From contig CM033355.1 of NCBI GenBank assembly GCA_019395295.1, positions 9,579,786-9,643,785 of the forward strand: a stretch of DNA of 64,000 nt, read 5' to 3'. Below the pieces are notes generated by a model. That model did not search any database. It was not told the origin of the DNA and saw only the letters and a program-made list of their open reading frames with translations. Positions 1 to 10,650 of this stretch are shown here, one piece after another. Numbering within the stretch: the stretch's first letter is position 1; each line of letters begins with the position of its first letter. The translations under genes and the position numbers were made by a program. This DNA is from Osmanthus fragrans (Eukaryota > Streptophyta > Magnoliopsida > Lamiales > Oleaceae).

Positions 1-455
1 GATCACTTGTAACTGAAGGCGAGGAATTGTCCTATTAACATTGTCACATGCGATTGTACATGCAACAACTGTCACAAATTAGGAGACTAGAAGTGCTATT
101 GTTGACACACAAAAACGAAGTCCAATTAAACGAACCCAATAGAGAGTCGTGTTACAATAGCCCATAATCGTTCAACCCTGCTAAACGGCGCTCAACTATG
201 CGAGACGCCCAAGATCTGAGCGAGCATAACATTTTACCATCTTTAAAGACAACGGTTGTCAAAACAGTTAATGGGCAACTTTATCGCATTCCACCATTCA
301 AGAATCTTGGTTGCGAACAGTTATATGAGGAACATGTCAAAATGGACAAGAAACATGATCACTTGTAACTGAAGGCGAGGAATTGTCCTATTAACATTGT
401 CACATGTGATTGTATATGCAGCAACTGTCACAAATTAGGAGACTAGGAGAAGTGC
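1..455. repeat. direct repeat of about 97 bp flanking an LTR fragment
   Basis: A segment starting GATCACTTGTAACTGAAGGC occurs at 1-97 and again, almost identical, at 357-455. Between the two copies lies an LTR fragment (100-340). The second copy lacks the LTR, so the duplication probably preceded the insertion, or arose with it. The window edge hides how far the repeat extends to the left. Confidence 0.8.
100..340 (+). mobile_element. truncated LTR fragment, same family as the solo LTR at 46506-47100
   Basis: The fragment begins with TGTTGACACACAAAAAC and follows the first half of the LTR at 46506-47100, sharing blocks such as CGAGACGCCCAAGATCT and GAACAGTTATATGA. It stops near 340, before the TATA-like stretch and the 3' end seen in the full copy. 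There is therefore no CA end and no testable target duplication. It is a relic of an LTR retrotransposon, with no coding part nearby. Confidence 0.7.
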
Positions 456-925
456 TACAAAAGGAAGGTGTACAATATTAAGGAAAATACATATTGATTA
501 TAAAGTTCAGTATATCATAATTCATAATGTTCAACCGAGTTATTCAATCCGTCTATAAGCTCAAACGAGCTACCAACATTCAAGAATGGAGATCTCACAT
601 GAATTATAGATAACATAAATACTAAGGATATTAACATTTCTTTTAATAAAATTGACATTTTTAAGTTGAAAACTCAAATATCTATATTTGAGTGTGCATC
701 TAAATATTCCCTTAATTATCGGAGGGGAAACAAGAGTTACCCCAATTCACTTTTGTACATTCATTATTGAAGGTTAGAAGAAAGAGAAAAAAGTTATGTA
801 TCTAGAGAAAAAAAAAGTTACGTAGGACCCATGACAATTTTGAATCCAAACCGAACACGTGTTTTGAAACTCTGTCCTCAAATCGTGTCACTAGGCTAGA
901 GTTTTATGTCAAACATTTCTATTAG
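456..925. other. non-coding; includes left part of tandem-duplication unit A (663-925)
   Basis: No gene is seen. From about 663 to 925 the sequence matches 9400-9670 closely (for example TTGAGTGTGCATCTAAATA and GAACACGTGTTT). It is the left part of a duplicated segment, unit A, which was split by the TIR element that starts at 926. Unit A continues at 8472. Confidence 0.75.
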
Positions 926-1267
926 CAATTGTGCTACTTATACAAAGCCACTTGACAAAGTGGCTTGACAAAGTGACGTATAGGACGTCGATTAAAAGGA
1001 AGTGAACAACTGTGATTGTCAGTTGAAATGAAGCCAAAAAAGAAATTTCTCCCAAATGAACCCATTATTCTTCCAACGCTAAAATATCGGAGCAATCCCA
1101 TTTCCTCCATCATACAACCTACAAATTTCGGCAGCTTGTACCAGCTCCGACAGTTGACAAATCTCAGGCGTCATCCCCATCTCCGGCAGTCGCTGAAAAC
1201 AAGTGAACATGCTTCTGACTTGAATGCAATTCTAAATACCAAGAACAAAAGTAACGTGTAAAGTGAC

Positions 1268-1921
1268 TGTTGAGAAATTGGTTGTTCAAAACCAACAAAT
1301 GAAGAAGTGAAAAATAGCTAACAACTTCGGTCGACCGAAACTCGGTCGACCGAAACTCTGCAGGATTTCAACCAAGAAGCTGCAGGAGTTTTCGGTTGAC
1401 CATTCGGTCGACCAAAATGGAGGTTCGGTTGACCATTCGGTCGACCGAAAAAGTTCGGTTGACCAACCGGTCGACCGAAATCTGCGACCGTTGGACGATT
1501 TTTTGCCGTTGGGAATTCATTTTTGGAGGCTTTTCACTTGGTTTTGGCACCATTTCGTGAATATGAACTAGGCCTATATATAGTGGGGTCTTGTTCAATG
1601 AATAAACACTTTTGATGTTATTACAATCTCCATAAACAAGATCAATCAATCTCTTACTCATATTCTTCCATTTTATTGTGTTTCTTAAGTTTTGTTGGTA
1701 GAAATACTTTGTGCTTTATATTTCTACTACAAGGCTTTATCAATCCTTCAAACCATTTGCCGAAAAACCTTTAAGCATCTCGAATTTACCGAAGAAGGGG
1801 CAAATATTGTTTGAGGACAGCGATCACGCGGTTGAGCCTTTGCATCGAAGTTCTTGTTCTTGAATCCTTGTTGCTATTTCGGTTTGTTTTATTCTCCTAC
1901 TAGAAGGTATTATTTTCAACA
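1268..1921 (+). repeat. 5' LTR of the first copia element, 654 bp
   Basis: The LTR begins TGTTGAGAAATTGG and ends TATTTTCAACA. U3 holds repeated palindromes built on TTCGGTCGACCGAA (1326-1339) and three GGTTGACC words with W-box cores at 1396, 1429 and 1459. A TATA-like CCTATATATAG follows near 1573. Homologous sequence at 6428-7471 forms the 3' LTR. Confidence 0.9.
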
Positions 1922-1942
1922 ATCTCAAACAATATTCCCGCA

Positions 1943-3043
1943 ATGGAGAGTGAAACAACAATAGCTACCATAAAGTTGATGAATCAAGACTTGGTTCTTT
2001 TGGATCGCTTCGATGGCACGAACTTCACAAGATGGCAAGATAAATTGAAATTCCTTCTTACGGTGTTAAAGATTTTTTATGTACTTGATCCAAACTTGGA
2101 AGATCTACCCGAACCATCCGACAAAGACAACGATGAATCAAGGGTGAATAGAAAGAAGTGTGAAGAGGATGAATTGATATGCCGCGATCATATTCTTAAC
2201 TCCTTGTCGGATCGATTGTATGATCTATACACCAACACAACATCACCAAAAAAAAATATGGGATGCATTGGAAAGTAAGTACAAAGCGGAAGAAGAAGGT
2301 ACCAAAAAAATTTTAATTTCTAAGTACTTCGATTTTAAATTTCTTGAAAACATCCCCTTGCTTCCCCAAATTCATGAATTGCAAGTATTAGTCAACAAAT
2401 TGAAGGCGGTGAAGATTGAAATCCCGGAGACCTTTCAAGTGGAGGCAATTATTGCAAAACTCCCCGGTACTTGGAAAGGATACCGGAAGAAATAATGCAT
2501 AGTTCCGAGGATCACTTGAAACAATTGCAAAAATATTTGCGCATTGAGGAAGAGTCAAGAATGCGTGATAAAAGTGAAACCTCTTATGAAAGCACTTCCA
2601 AAGCAAATGCAATAGAGAAAATAGAACCGCAAACAAAATCCAACAAGAGAAAGCCTTCAACGAACTTCAACAAGTTCAAGAAGAAGACAAAAGGAGGTTG
2701 TTTTGTGTGTGGCAAATCTGGTCATTATGCAAAAGATTGTAGACACCGAAAACAAAACAACTTCGAGGGAAAAGTGAACTCCATAAAAGAAGATAGAATT
2801 GTGGCCACCATTTGTGAAATCAATGCAATCAAGGGAAAAGTTCCCGGATGGTGGTATGATACTTGTACTACAATACATGTATCATATGACAAATCTTCTT
2901 TCAAGACTTATCATGAAGTTGATGGAGACCAAGAGATTCAAATGGGTAATGAGGTTCGATCTAAAGTGATTGGAAAGGGAAGTGTGGATATCATCTTCAC
3001 TTCCGACAAGACCATTACCTTGACCAATATACTACATGACTAG
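1943..3043 (+). pseudogene. copia gag and protease region, frameshifted
   Basis: This is the nucleocapsid and capsid part of the polyprotein, spread over three frames (1943-2278, 2220-2495, 2471-3043). The first ATG is 22 bases after the LTR. The N-terminus resembles UBN2/DUF4219 copia gag (LLDRFDGTNFTRWQDKLKFL). A CCHC zinc knuckle, CFVCGKSGHYAKDC, lies near 2699-2740, within a lysine-rich stretch. The protease region follows, but the expected Asp-Thr-Gly-Ala active site reads DTCTTIH (about 2855-2880). A key glycine is lost and the protease is probably dead. Frame changes around 2250 and 2480 break the reading. Confidence 0.88.
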
Positions 3044-4190
3044 AAATTTGGTTAATGAAAATCTCTTAGGAAAATCGGGTATCAAAAGCATATTTGAATC
3101 CGAAAAACTTGTATTATCCCTAAATGGGAAATTTGTTGGAAAAGGCTATTCTAGTGAAGGAATTGTCAAATTATGTACCGTTGACAAATTGAATGAAAAT
3201 AAAAATAACTTTGCTTATGTTGTTGATTTATTTTCATTATGGCATGTTAGATTAGGACATATTGGAAAAAGTACTATGAAACGTATGATGAAATATGATT
3301 TAATTTCATATGATGAAAATGATATTTTTAAATGCAAAACTTGTGTAGAAGCAAAAATGATTAAAAAGCCTTATCAAAGTGTAAAAAGGACATCTAGTAT
3401 CTTAGAATTAATTCATATGGATATTTGTGAATTAAATGGCATGTTAACTAGAGGTGGAAATAGGTATTTTATTACCTTTATTGATGATTGTACTAGATAC
3501 ACATATGTTTCCTTAATGAAACATAAAAGTGAAGCATTTGATATGTTTAAAATATATAAGAATGAAGTTGAAAATCACCTAAACAAGAAAATAAAAACTT
3601 TAAGAAGTGATAGAGGTGGTGAATACTTTTCTAGTGATTTCAACAATTTTTGTGAACAACATGGCATAATTCACCAATGTTCGGCACCTAGAACACCGGA
3701 ACAAAATGGTTTGGCTGAAAGAAAAAATAGAACTTTAGTTGAAATGATAAATGTCATGCTTACCTATGCTAAGTTGCCATTTAATTTGTGGGGTGATGCC
3801 TTGTTAAGTGCATGTAGGATATTAAATAGAATTCCTTCTAAACAAACTAAGGTTTCTCCTTATGAATCTTGGAAAGGAAGAAAACCTAACATTGGATACT
3901 TCAAAGTGTGGGGGTGTCTTGCTTATTGTAAGAACACAAATCCTAATAGGACCAAGTTGGGTCCAAGAGGCATTAAATGTGCCTTTGTTGGATATGCTAG
4001 CAATAGCAAATCATATATATTATTAAACTTGGAGACCAATGTGATTATTGAATCAAGTGATGTAGAGTTCTTTGAGGATTCGTTATCTTCGGATAATGAA
4101 TTGAGGAAAAATCTCTTAGATATCCCTAACTCAAGTGGAACACAAGATGAAACATCTTCTAAAGGTGTTGATGAGTCAAGTGAGCCATGA
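3036..4190 (+). pseudogene. copia pre-integrase and integrase region
   Basis: The open stretch is about 384 codons. The HHCC zinc-binding part is visible (LWHVRLGHIGKS, then CKTCVEAK). The catalytic core keeps an apparent D-D-E triad: Asp in LIHMDIC, Asp in LRSDRGGEY, and Glu in EQNGLAERKNRTLVE. After it comes the usual copia stretch PYESWKGRKPNI followed by VWGCLAYC. It overlaps the preceding frame by a few bases. The stop near 4190 lies before the linker to reverse transcriptase, so the native polyprotein is interrupted even though the integrase domain reads well. Confidence 0.92.
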
Positions 4191-4280
4191 AGAAGCAAAA
4201 AAACTCGAATTGAGAAGTCTTTAGGACCGGATGAAATTGATTCTCAACGCATTTCTTTTTACTTAGTAGAAAGAAATGAA

Positions 4281-4505
4281 TTGAATGTAGTAAGAACAAC
4301 TCCATTTGTTCTACATGTGGAAACCGATCCTAAAACTTATAGAGAAGCTATGACTTCTCGTGATAGCATGTTTTGGAAAGATGCGATCAAAGATGAAATG
4401 GATTCAATAATAATACTTGGGAACTTGTCGATTTACCACCCGGATCCAAACCTATTGGATATAAATGAGTATTCAGGAGAAAATATAATGTTGATGGTTC
4501 TCTAA
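4281..4505 (+). pseudogene. copia linker into reverse transcriptase, broken
   Basis: A short open piece includes YREAMTSRDSMFWKDAIKDEM, the conserved entry to the copia reverse transcriptase (usual form: a few residues before W-x-x-A-x-x-x-E-x). Frames change again between 4425 and 4637, where RT motif A-proximal sequence (RLVAK-like, then YFDTYAPVARI-like) can be followed only by changing frame. Confidence 0.8.
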
Positions 4506-4636
4506 ACACCTTTAAAACTAGATTAGTAGCTAAATGATATCGACAAAGAGAAGGAATAGATTATTTTGATACATATGCACCGGTAGCTAGAATAACATCG
4601 ATAAGGATATTATTCGCACTAGCTTCGATACATGAC

Positions 4637-5860
4637 TTGCATGTTCATCAAATGGATGTCAAGACGGCATTCTTAAATGGGGATCTCGATGAGGAGGTTT
4701 ATATGGAGCAACCTTTAGGTTTTGCTCTACCCGGAAATGAACATAAAGTGTGCAAGTTAGTAAAATCGTTATACGGTTTAAAACAGGCACCTAAAAAGTG
4801 GCATGAGAAATTTGACTTAGTTATAATTTCGTTCGGTTTTAAACATAACAGTGTAGATAAATGTTTATATTCAAAAGTATGTGATGATTATGTGATATTT
4901 ATATGTTTATATGTTGATGACATGTTGATTATGAGTGATCACATGGATGGAATAAAAGAAACAAAAAGGTTTCTATCTTCCACATTTAAGATGAAGGATC
5001 TTGGACAAGTGGATACCATTTTGGGTATCAAAGTCACAAAGATTAGTGGGGGTTACCATTTAAGTCAATCACATTATGTTGAAAATGTGATAAATAAGTT
5101 CAAACACTTGAACATAAAGGAAGCAAGTACCCCAATTGATCCAAGTTCAAAACTTGTAAAGAATGATGGAAGGGCAATTGCTCAATTAGAATATGCAAGT
5201 GTCATTGGGAGTCTTATGTATGCAGTACAATGCACAAGACCAGACATAGCATATGCAATTAGTAAACTTAGTAGGTTTACTAGCAATCCGGGCAATGACC
5301 ATTGGAAGGCAATTGGAAGGGTTCTTGGGTATTTAAAGAAAACCAAGAACTTAGGTTTACAATATACTAAGTTCCCGGCTGTATTGGAAGGATTTACCGA
5401 TGCTAGTTGGATATCTAGCACGGGTGAAAATAAATCCACTTCCGGTTGGGTGTTCACTCTTGGAGGAGGAGCTGTTTCTTGGAAATCAAAGAAACAAACA
5501 TGTATAACGCACTCGACCATGGAATCCGAATTTGTAGCATTGTCGGATACCGGGAAAGAAGTTGAGTGGCTTAAGGATCTCTTTTATGAGATACCTTTGG
5601 GACCGAAGAATACATCTTCAATATCTATCTTGTGTGATAGCCAAGCCACATTAGCAAAAGCATACAATGAGGTATACAACGGAAAGTCTAGTCATATGAG
5701 TCTTAGACATGACTACATAAGGAAATTAATCAAAGATGGAATAATTTCCCTAAATTATGTTAAGTCTATCGAGAATTTAGCGGATCCTCTAACTAAACCT
5801 CTAAATCGAGATTTAGTAACATCTACATCGAGTAGGATGGGGTTGAAACTCTTAAAATAG
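4637..5860 (+). pseudogene. copia reverse transcriptase and RNase H
   Basis: This is the longest intact stretch of the element, 407 codons. Reverse transcriptase motifs are clear: HQMDVKTAFLNGDLDEEVYM, then SLYGLKQAPKKWHEKF, then the catalytic LYVDDMLIM. RNase H follows with TDASW, the copia signature STMESEFVALSDTGKEVEWL, and CDSQATLAKA. The C-terminus has HDYIRKLI and ENLADPLTKPL. All catalytic aspartates of YVDD are present. It lacks its own start and would need the upstream polyprotein, which is frameshifted. About 570 bases of untranslated tail separate its stop from the 3' LTR. Confidence 0.93.
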
Positions 5861-6427
5861 AAAGATTCACCAATGACAGCAACCCTACCTGTCATTACTC
5901 AAAAGGTAATCCACGGGTTCAAAGGGTAACAACAAGTCATTTGATATGTGGATAGCTTCAGCATTATTCAAATCCGCGATAACCCTATCCTAGTTATATA
6001 ATACTGGTTGTTACTGAAGTGAGGGTTGAGCTTCAAGCTCTTAATGAAGTTCAGTGCTAAGAGCATAAGCATCTCTAAAAGTAACAAAGATGCTGGAAGA
6101 ACTTCACCTAGACGAACTTCGAGGTGGTGCCGCCTCAATAGAGAGCTAGAGTTACTCTCTTAAAAATTTGTCGAAAGGATGAGCGCAAGGACATAAAAGC
6201 GCTAAGCGAGTTTGAGGAACTTGAGAACACGTGGTACTCTTGTGTGTGTTCTTACCGGTATTGTCACATGGAATAATTGGTTCAAAGCTTCGAGCTACCT
6301 TTGATTCCGACTTTACTTTGTTAGAATTACACTATGGTTAGATTCAAATCGAAAGATATCTAATCCTTAGGCATGAGTATCGTTCATGTTGAATATGAGA
6401 CTTGTTAATTTTGAACAAGTGGGGGAT

Positions 6428-7471
6428 TATTGAGAAATTGATTGTTCAAAATCAACAAAGGAAGAAGTGAAAAAAATAGCTAACAACTTCGGTCGACCGA
6501 ACTGAACTTCGGTCGACCGAAACTCTGCAGGATTTCAACCAAGAAGCTGCAGGAGTTTTCGGTTGACCATTCGGTCGACCGAAATGGAGGTTCGGCTCAA
6601 CCGCGTGATCGCTGTCCTCAAACAATATTTACCCCTTCTCCGGTAAATTCGAGATGCTTTAAAGATTTTCCGACAAATGGTTTGAAGGATTGATAAAGCC
6701 TTGTAGTAGAAATATAAAGCACAAAGTATTTCTACCAACAAAACTTAAGAAACACAATAAAATGGAAGAATATGAGTAAGAGATTGATTGATCTTGTTTA
6801 TGGAGATTGTAATAACATCAAAAGTGTTTATTCATTGAACAAGACCCCACTATATATAGGTCTAGTTTATATTCACGAAATGGTGCCAAAACCAAGTGAA
6901 AAGCCTCCAAAAATGAATTCCTAAAGGCAAAAAACTGTCCAACGGTCACAGATTTCGGTCGACCGAAATGGAGGTTCGGTAGACCATTCGGTCGACCGAA
7001 AAAGTTCGATTGACCAACCGATCGATCGAAATCTGTGACCGTTGGACGGTTTTTTGCCGTTGGGAATTCATTTTTGGAGGCTTTTCACTTGATTTTGGCA
7101 CCATTTCGTGAATATGAACTATGCCTATATATAGTGGGGTCTTGTTCAATGAATAAACACTTTTGATGTTATTACAATCTCCATAAACAAGATCAATCAA
7201 TTTCTTACTCAATTTCTTCCATTTTATTGTGTTTCTTAAGTTTTGTTGGTAGAAATACTTTGTGCTTTATATTTCTACTACAAGGCTTTATCAATCATTC
7301 AAACCATTTGCCGAAAAACCTTTAAACATCTCAAATTTACCGGAGAATGGGCAAATATTGTTTGAGGACAGCGATCACGCGGTTGAGCCTTTGCATCGAA
7401 GTTCTTGTTCTTGAATCCTTGTTGCTATTTCGGTTTGTTTATTCTCCTACTAGAAGGTATTATTTTCAACA
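6428..7471 (+). repeat. 3' LTR of the first copia element, carrying an inverted duplication
   Basis: The LTR starts TATTGAGAAATTG (first G mutated to A) and ends TTTCAACA. It is 1,044 bp against 654 bp for the 5' LTR. The excess comes from an internal inverted copy: 6595 to about 6967 is the reverse complement of about 7019-7389, with a spacer of about 50 bp. The left arm begins GGCTCAACCGCGTGATCG, the reverse complement of the LTR stretch ending at 7389. The result is a near-perfect hairpin with arms of about 370 bp. Confidence 0.88.
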
Positions 7472-7476
7472 GTGAC

Positions 7477-8362
7477 GAGGTAGAAGAGAATGCAAATCCA
7501 AATACAAAGAACAAAAGTAATTGGGGTGAAGATGCTTCTGACTTGAATTCATCCAATTACATATGCTGTCTACATTAGTAATACTGAATGTGTGTATCTC
7601 AAATTCAACATAAAATCGGAAAGCCAGCAGTTTTCTCAAATATCAATGAAAAGCCATCAGTTTTCTCCGTCCCTTATGCAAAAAATGAGGCATTTTCTCT
7701 ACCGGAAAGTGGGATTTCTGGACATGGAATTCCTGAAGATGGCCAAAGGATGATTTCCGAGCTTCTGTCATTCTACGAAAATTGTACAGACTTCAACATT
7801 TAGGATTTTAGCTCCATTTTTTACACATTATTCACCCCAATTATTAACTTGAAAAACTGTAGAATGAGAGAGATAGGCTTACTGCTTCTACAAGTGGGTC
7901 GACTCTAGCTTTGGCGAAACCCAGTTCAATACTCTTCATTGCTGACAGTTGGGAAATAATTAATTTTAACCAAACAAGTTTAACTCACCATTAGTAACCA
8001 AATGTCAAAATTAACTCACCATTAGTAAAGCTTCCAGTTGAAAGCACGCCCACAAGGTGCGAAGCAGCTCACAGAAAGAATGGACTAATCTAATGGCAAT
8101 GTTGCTGGGCTTACTGTCGGAGACGCACTAAGGCTGGGGTTCTCACTGCAATGACTATCGGAGATGAAGATCGGACACGAAAATGTTGCTGGGTTTACAG
8201 TATGAGCACTGCGGCATGTGGGTGTCTCGCTGCACAATCGGAATCGTCACGTGCTTTCCAATTTCAGAGACTCCGGAGTCTCGCGTGAAGAGACGACTAT
8301 TTTCTCTGTGATTTTTTGGCGCTTTCCAATTTGGGAGAAATAGTGTTGGCGATTTCATTTGT
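7477..8362. other. right interior of the TIR element, no gene recognised
   Basis: A 71-codon open stretch lies at 7588-7803; no family is recognised and it has no start context. Further on, TAACTCACCATTAGTAA is directly duplicated near 7981 and 8012. Phrases such as ATGTTGCTGGGCTTAC and ATGTTGCTGGGTTTAC recur (about 8100 and 8183), suggesting small internal duplications. Its left counterpart (1032-1262) has similar words in inverted order. Confidence 0.5.
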
Positions 8363-8471
8363 CTTCCATTTCAACGGGCCATCACAGCCGTTCACTTCCT
8401 TATAATCTACACCCTACACGTCACTTTGTCAAACCACTTTGTCAAGTGACTTTGTACAAATAGCACAATTG

Positions 8472-9356
8472 TTTAAATGTTGATGATGACAACTTTGGGG
8501 GTCTCGCAAGAATTGAAATCTTGACGTCTTTTCAAAAGATTGGATGGATCCACTTTGTAAAACGTGTATATAGTAGGTATTTAAGAGAACTTATCATTAT
8601 TATTGTCTCAAAAAGGTATGGTCACAAGATGAGCTTGTAAAAATAAAGTTTAAAAAATAAGATTAAAAAAGCAATGGATCCCCCTGATTTTCTGAGATAT
8701 ATTTTGAATACATTGATGCTAGAGATGACAATTTAACTCGTCGATTCGGGGCACTCATGGTTCGACTTGGTTAAAGACAGTATTTTGCTGCCTTTCAAGC
8801 GAGAGAGGGAAAAAAAAAAAAAAAAAAAAAAAAATCAAGCCGGCTCTGTAAGGTCCGAGCACTTGAATTTTTTGGACGAACTTTTGCTCAACTAGGCTTG
8901 GGGCTCGAGAAAAGCTCAATTCGTTTTACTAGAGTTGAGCCCGAGCCTTGATTTTTGGCTCGCGAATCGATTCGACTCAACTCGTTGACATTTCTAATTG
9001 ACATTAATAAAAAGAGGTCCAAACAATTATTTAGACGTACTACTCATATAAATACTAAAATATACGATTGAGAATAGTCTTGGACATAATATATTACTTT
9101 ATCTTCATATTATATTAGGGAGAAATAGTGGGACAATTCAGCAATATTGAATCCTAGTGGGTGACCTCCAATGAAATTTCAGTGCATTGAATTTTAATTT
9201 AGTTTCAAAATTCATTACATCATCATTGGTGATCTCTCAATTGATGAACATTGCTTAATTGTCTGTTATATTCCGATAGTTCTTCTATGTAATTTTGCAG
9301 TACATGTCAATTTATCACTACATCACATCATAAAAATATTTGATTTTAAAAAAAAC
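8472..9356. repeat. right part of tandem-duplication unit A
   Basis: This matches unit B at about 9670-10650 (shared stretches include CAAGAATTGAAATCTTGAC, GGTCACAAGATGAGCTTG, and TGAATCCTAGTGGGTGACCT). Unit A was interrupted twice, by the TIR element at 926-8471 and by the MITE at 8720-8996. No coding capacity is seen. Confidence 0.85.
8720..8996. mobile_element. hAT-like MITE
   Basis: The inverted ends are TAGAGATGACAA at 8720 and the reverse complement of TTGACATTTCTA ending at 8996. Flanking 8-mers ATTGATGC (8712-8719) and ATTGACAT (8997-9004) agree at 6 of 8 positions, as expected for an aged hAT target duplication. The unit B copy near 10350 lacks this segment. The interior has a poly-A run (about 8812-8834) and CTCGAG-rich words common in plant hAT MITEs. 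Confidence 0.75.
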
Positions 9357-9399
9357 CTAATTTTAATTATTTAAATTAAAAACTATTGCCATAACTGGA

Positions 9400-10650
9400 A
9401 ACTTAAATATCTGTATTTGAGCGTGCATCTAAATAGTCGCTTAATTATTGTAGGGAAAACAAGAGTTATCCCAATTCACTTTTGCACATTCATTATTGAA
9501 GGTTAGAATCTAGAGAAAAAAAAGTTATGTATCTAGAGAAAAAAGAAACGTATGACCCATGACAATTTTGAATTTGAACCGAACACGTGTTTAGAAACTC
9601 AGCCTCCAAATTGTGTCACTAGGGTTTCCAAAACAATATTGGCTAGAGCTTTATGTCAAACATTTCGATTAGACATTAATGAATGTTCTTGATAAAAACT
9701 TTCGTTAGGGTCTAGCAAGAATTGAAATCTTGACTTCTTTTCAAAAGAATGGATGGACCCACTTTGTAAAAAGTGTTTAGTAGGTATTTAAAAGAACTTG
9801 GAATATGATCATGCTAATATTAATAGCCTATTTGGTAGTCATTTGGAGGAGTAAATATATATATTTTTTTTTTTAATTACGTCTCATTACTTGGTACTCT
9901 CACCTTTATCTTATCCTGAATTTTGATGAATGAAGTAAATCACAAATTATACCTCCAAAAATACAAGATGAAAAACTTTTTGTACACTTGTATTTATCGA
10001 AAAGTCAAATCCATATTTTAGAATTCGAACTCTTGACGCGACAGTCTCAAGAAAAGTTAAATTTCTCCACCTTCTCATTTTACCATTTGGAGAAAATACA
10101 TTTTTGAATAGTTGATTGATGAAAAATATGTGGTTAAAAATTAAGAAATTTTTTTTAATTTTATGTGTAATATTATTTTATTGAAGAATGTATTGTTAAA
10201 AAAAAATATATTTTAAAAAAAATAATTACCAAACAGGGCTAAAATAATTTTATCATTATTATTGTCTCAAAAACATATGGTCACAAGATGAGCTTGAAAA
10301 AATAAAGTTTAAAAAATAAGATTAAAAAAGCAATGGGTCCCACAGAATTTTCGAGACGTCCAAATAATTATTTAGACGTACGGCTCATATAAATACTAAA
10401 ATAAACGAATGGACATAATATATTATTTTATCTTCATATTATATTACGGAGAAATAGTAGGTCGGTTCAGGGATATTGAATCCTAGTGGGTGACCTCCAA
10501 ACCAATGAAGGTAATTGAAATTTCAAAATTCATTACATCATCAACGGCCATCTCTCAATTGATTTGTTGTTATTTCGATAGTTCTTCTATGTAATTCTGC
10601 AATACGTGTCAATTTATCAATACATCACATCATAAAAGTGTTGATTTTTT
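9400..10650. repeat. tandem-duplication unit B
   Basis: This is the second copy of the segment seen in two parts as unit A. It lacks the TIR element and the hAT-like MITE but has its own insertion at about 9822-10245. It is non-coding and serves as a natural empty-site reference for the neighbouring insertions. Confidence 0.85.
9822..10245. mobile_element. MITE with CTGTTTGG-type ends
   Basis: The ends are AGCCTATTTGGTAG and, inverted, TTACCAAACAGGGCT. The segment is absent from unit A, where AGAACTTATCATTATTATTG is continuous. Interior words such as AATATTATTTTATTGAA are shared with the elements near 26900 and at 61344-61523, so these are members of one family. Confidence 0.7.

Larger units (their letters stand above)
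1268..7471 (+). mobile_element. complete but decayed Ty1/copia retrotransposon
   Basis: The element runs from TGTTGAG at 1268 to TTTCAACA at 7471 and is flanked by the 5-bp duplication GTGAC (1263-1267 and 7472-7476). Domain order is gag, zinc knuckle, protease, integrase, reverse transcriptase and RNase H, as in copia. Coding frames are broken at several points (about 2250, 2480, 3040, 4190 and 4505-4637), so it cannot make its own polyprotein. A polypurine tract (about 6416-6426, AAGTGGGGGA) precedes the 3' LTR. No initiator-Met primer site is visible after the 5' LTR. It lies inside the TIR element at 926-8471 and is therefore younger than it. Confidence 0.93.
926..8471. mobile_element. 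TIR DNA transposon (MULE-like), hosting a copia element
   Basis: The ends are inverted repeats of about 105 bp. The left end starts CAATTGTGCTACTTATACAA (926 to about 1031), and its reverse complement runs from about 8363 to 8471, ending TAGCACAATTG. Long TIRs suggest a Mutator-like element, but no matching 9-bp duplication flanks it (TTCTATTAG left, TTTAAATGT right), so the superfamily is uncertain. The related empty site near 9660-9690 supports these boundaries. Without the copia insertion the element is about 1.3 kb. It has no transposase; only two short open stretches of unknown meaning remain (1028-1258 and 7588-7803). The words CTTCTGACTTGAAT and AAGAACAAAAGTAA recur on both sides of the copia. 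Confidence 0.75.

Noticed and set aside
1368..1661. Minus-strand open frames in the copia LTRs (also 6535-6741 and 6946-7212)
   Set aside because: They are antisense readings of the LTR palindromic repeats; the same peptide wording recurs because the LTR is repeated.
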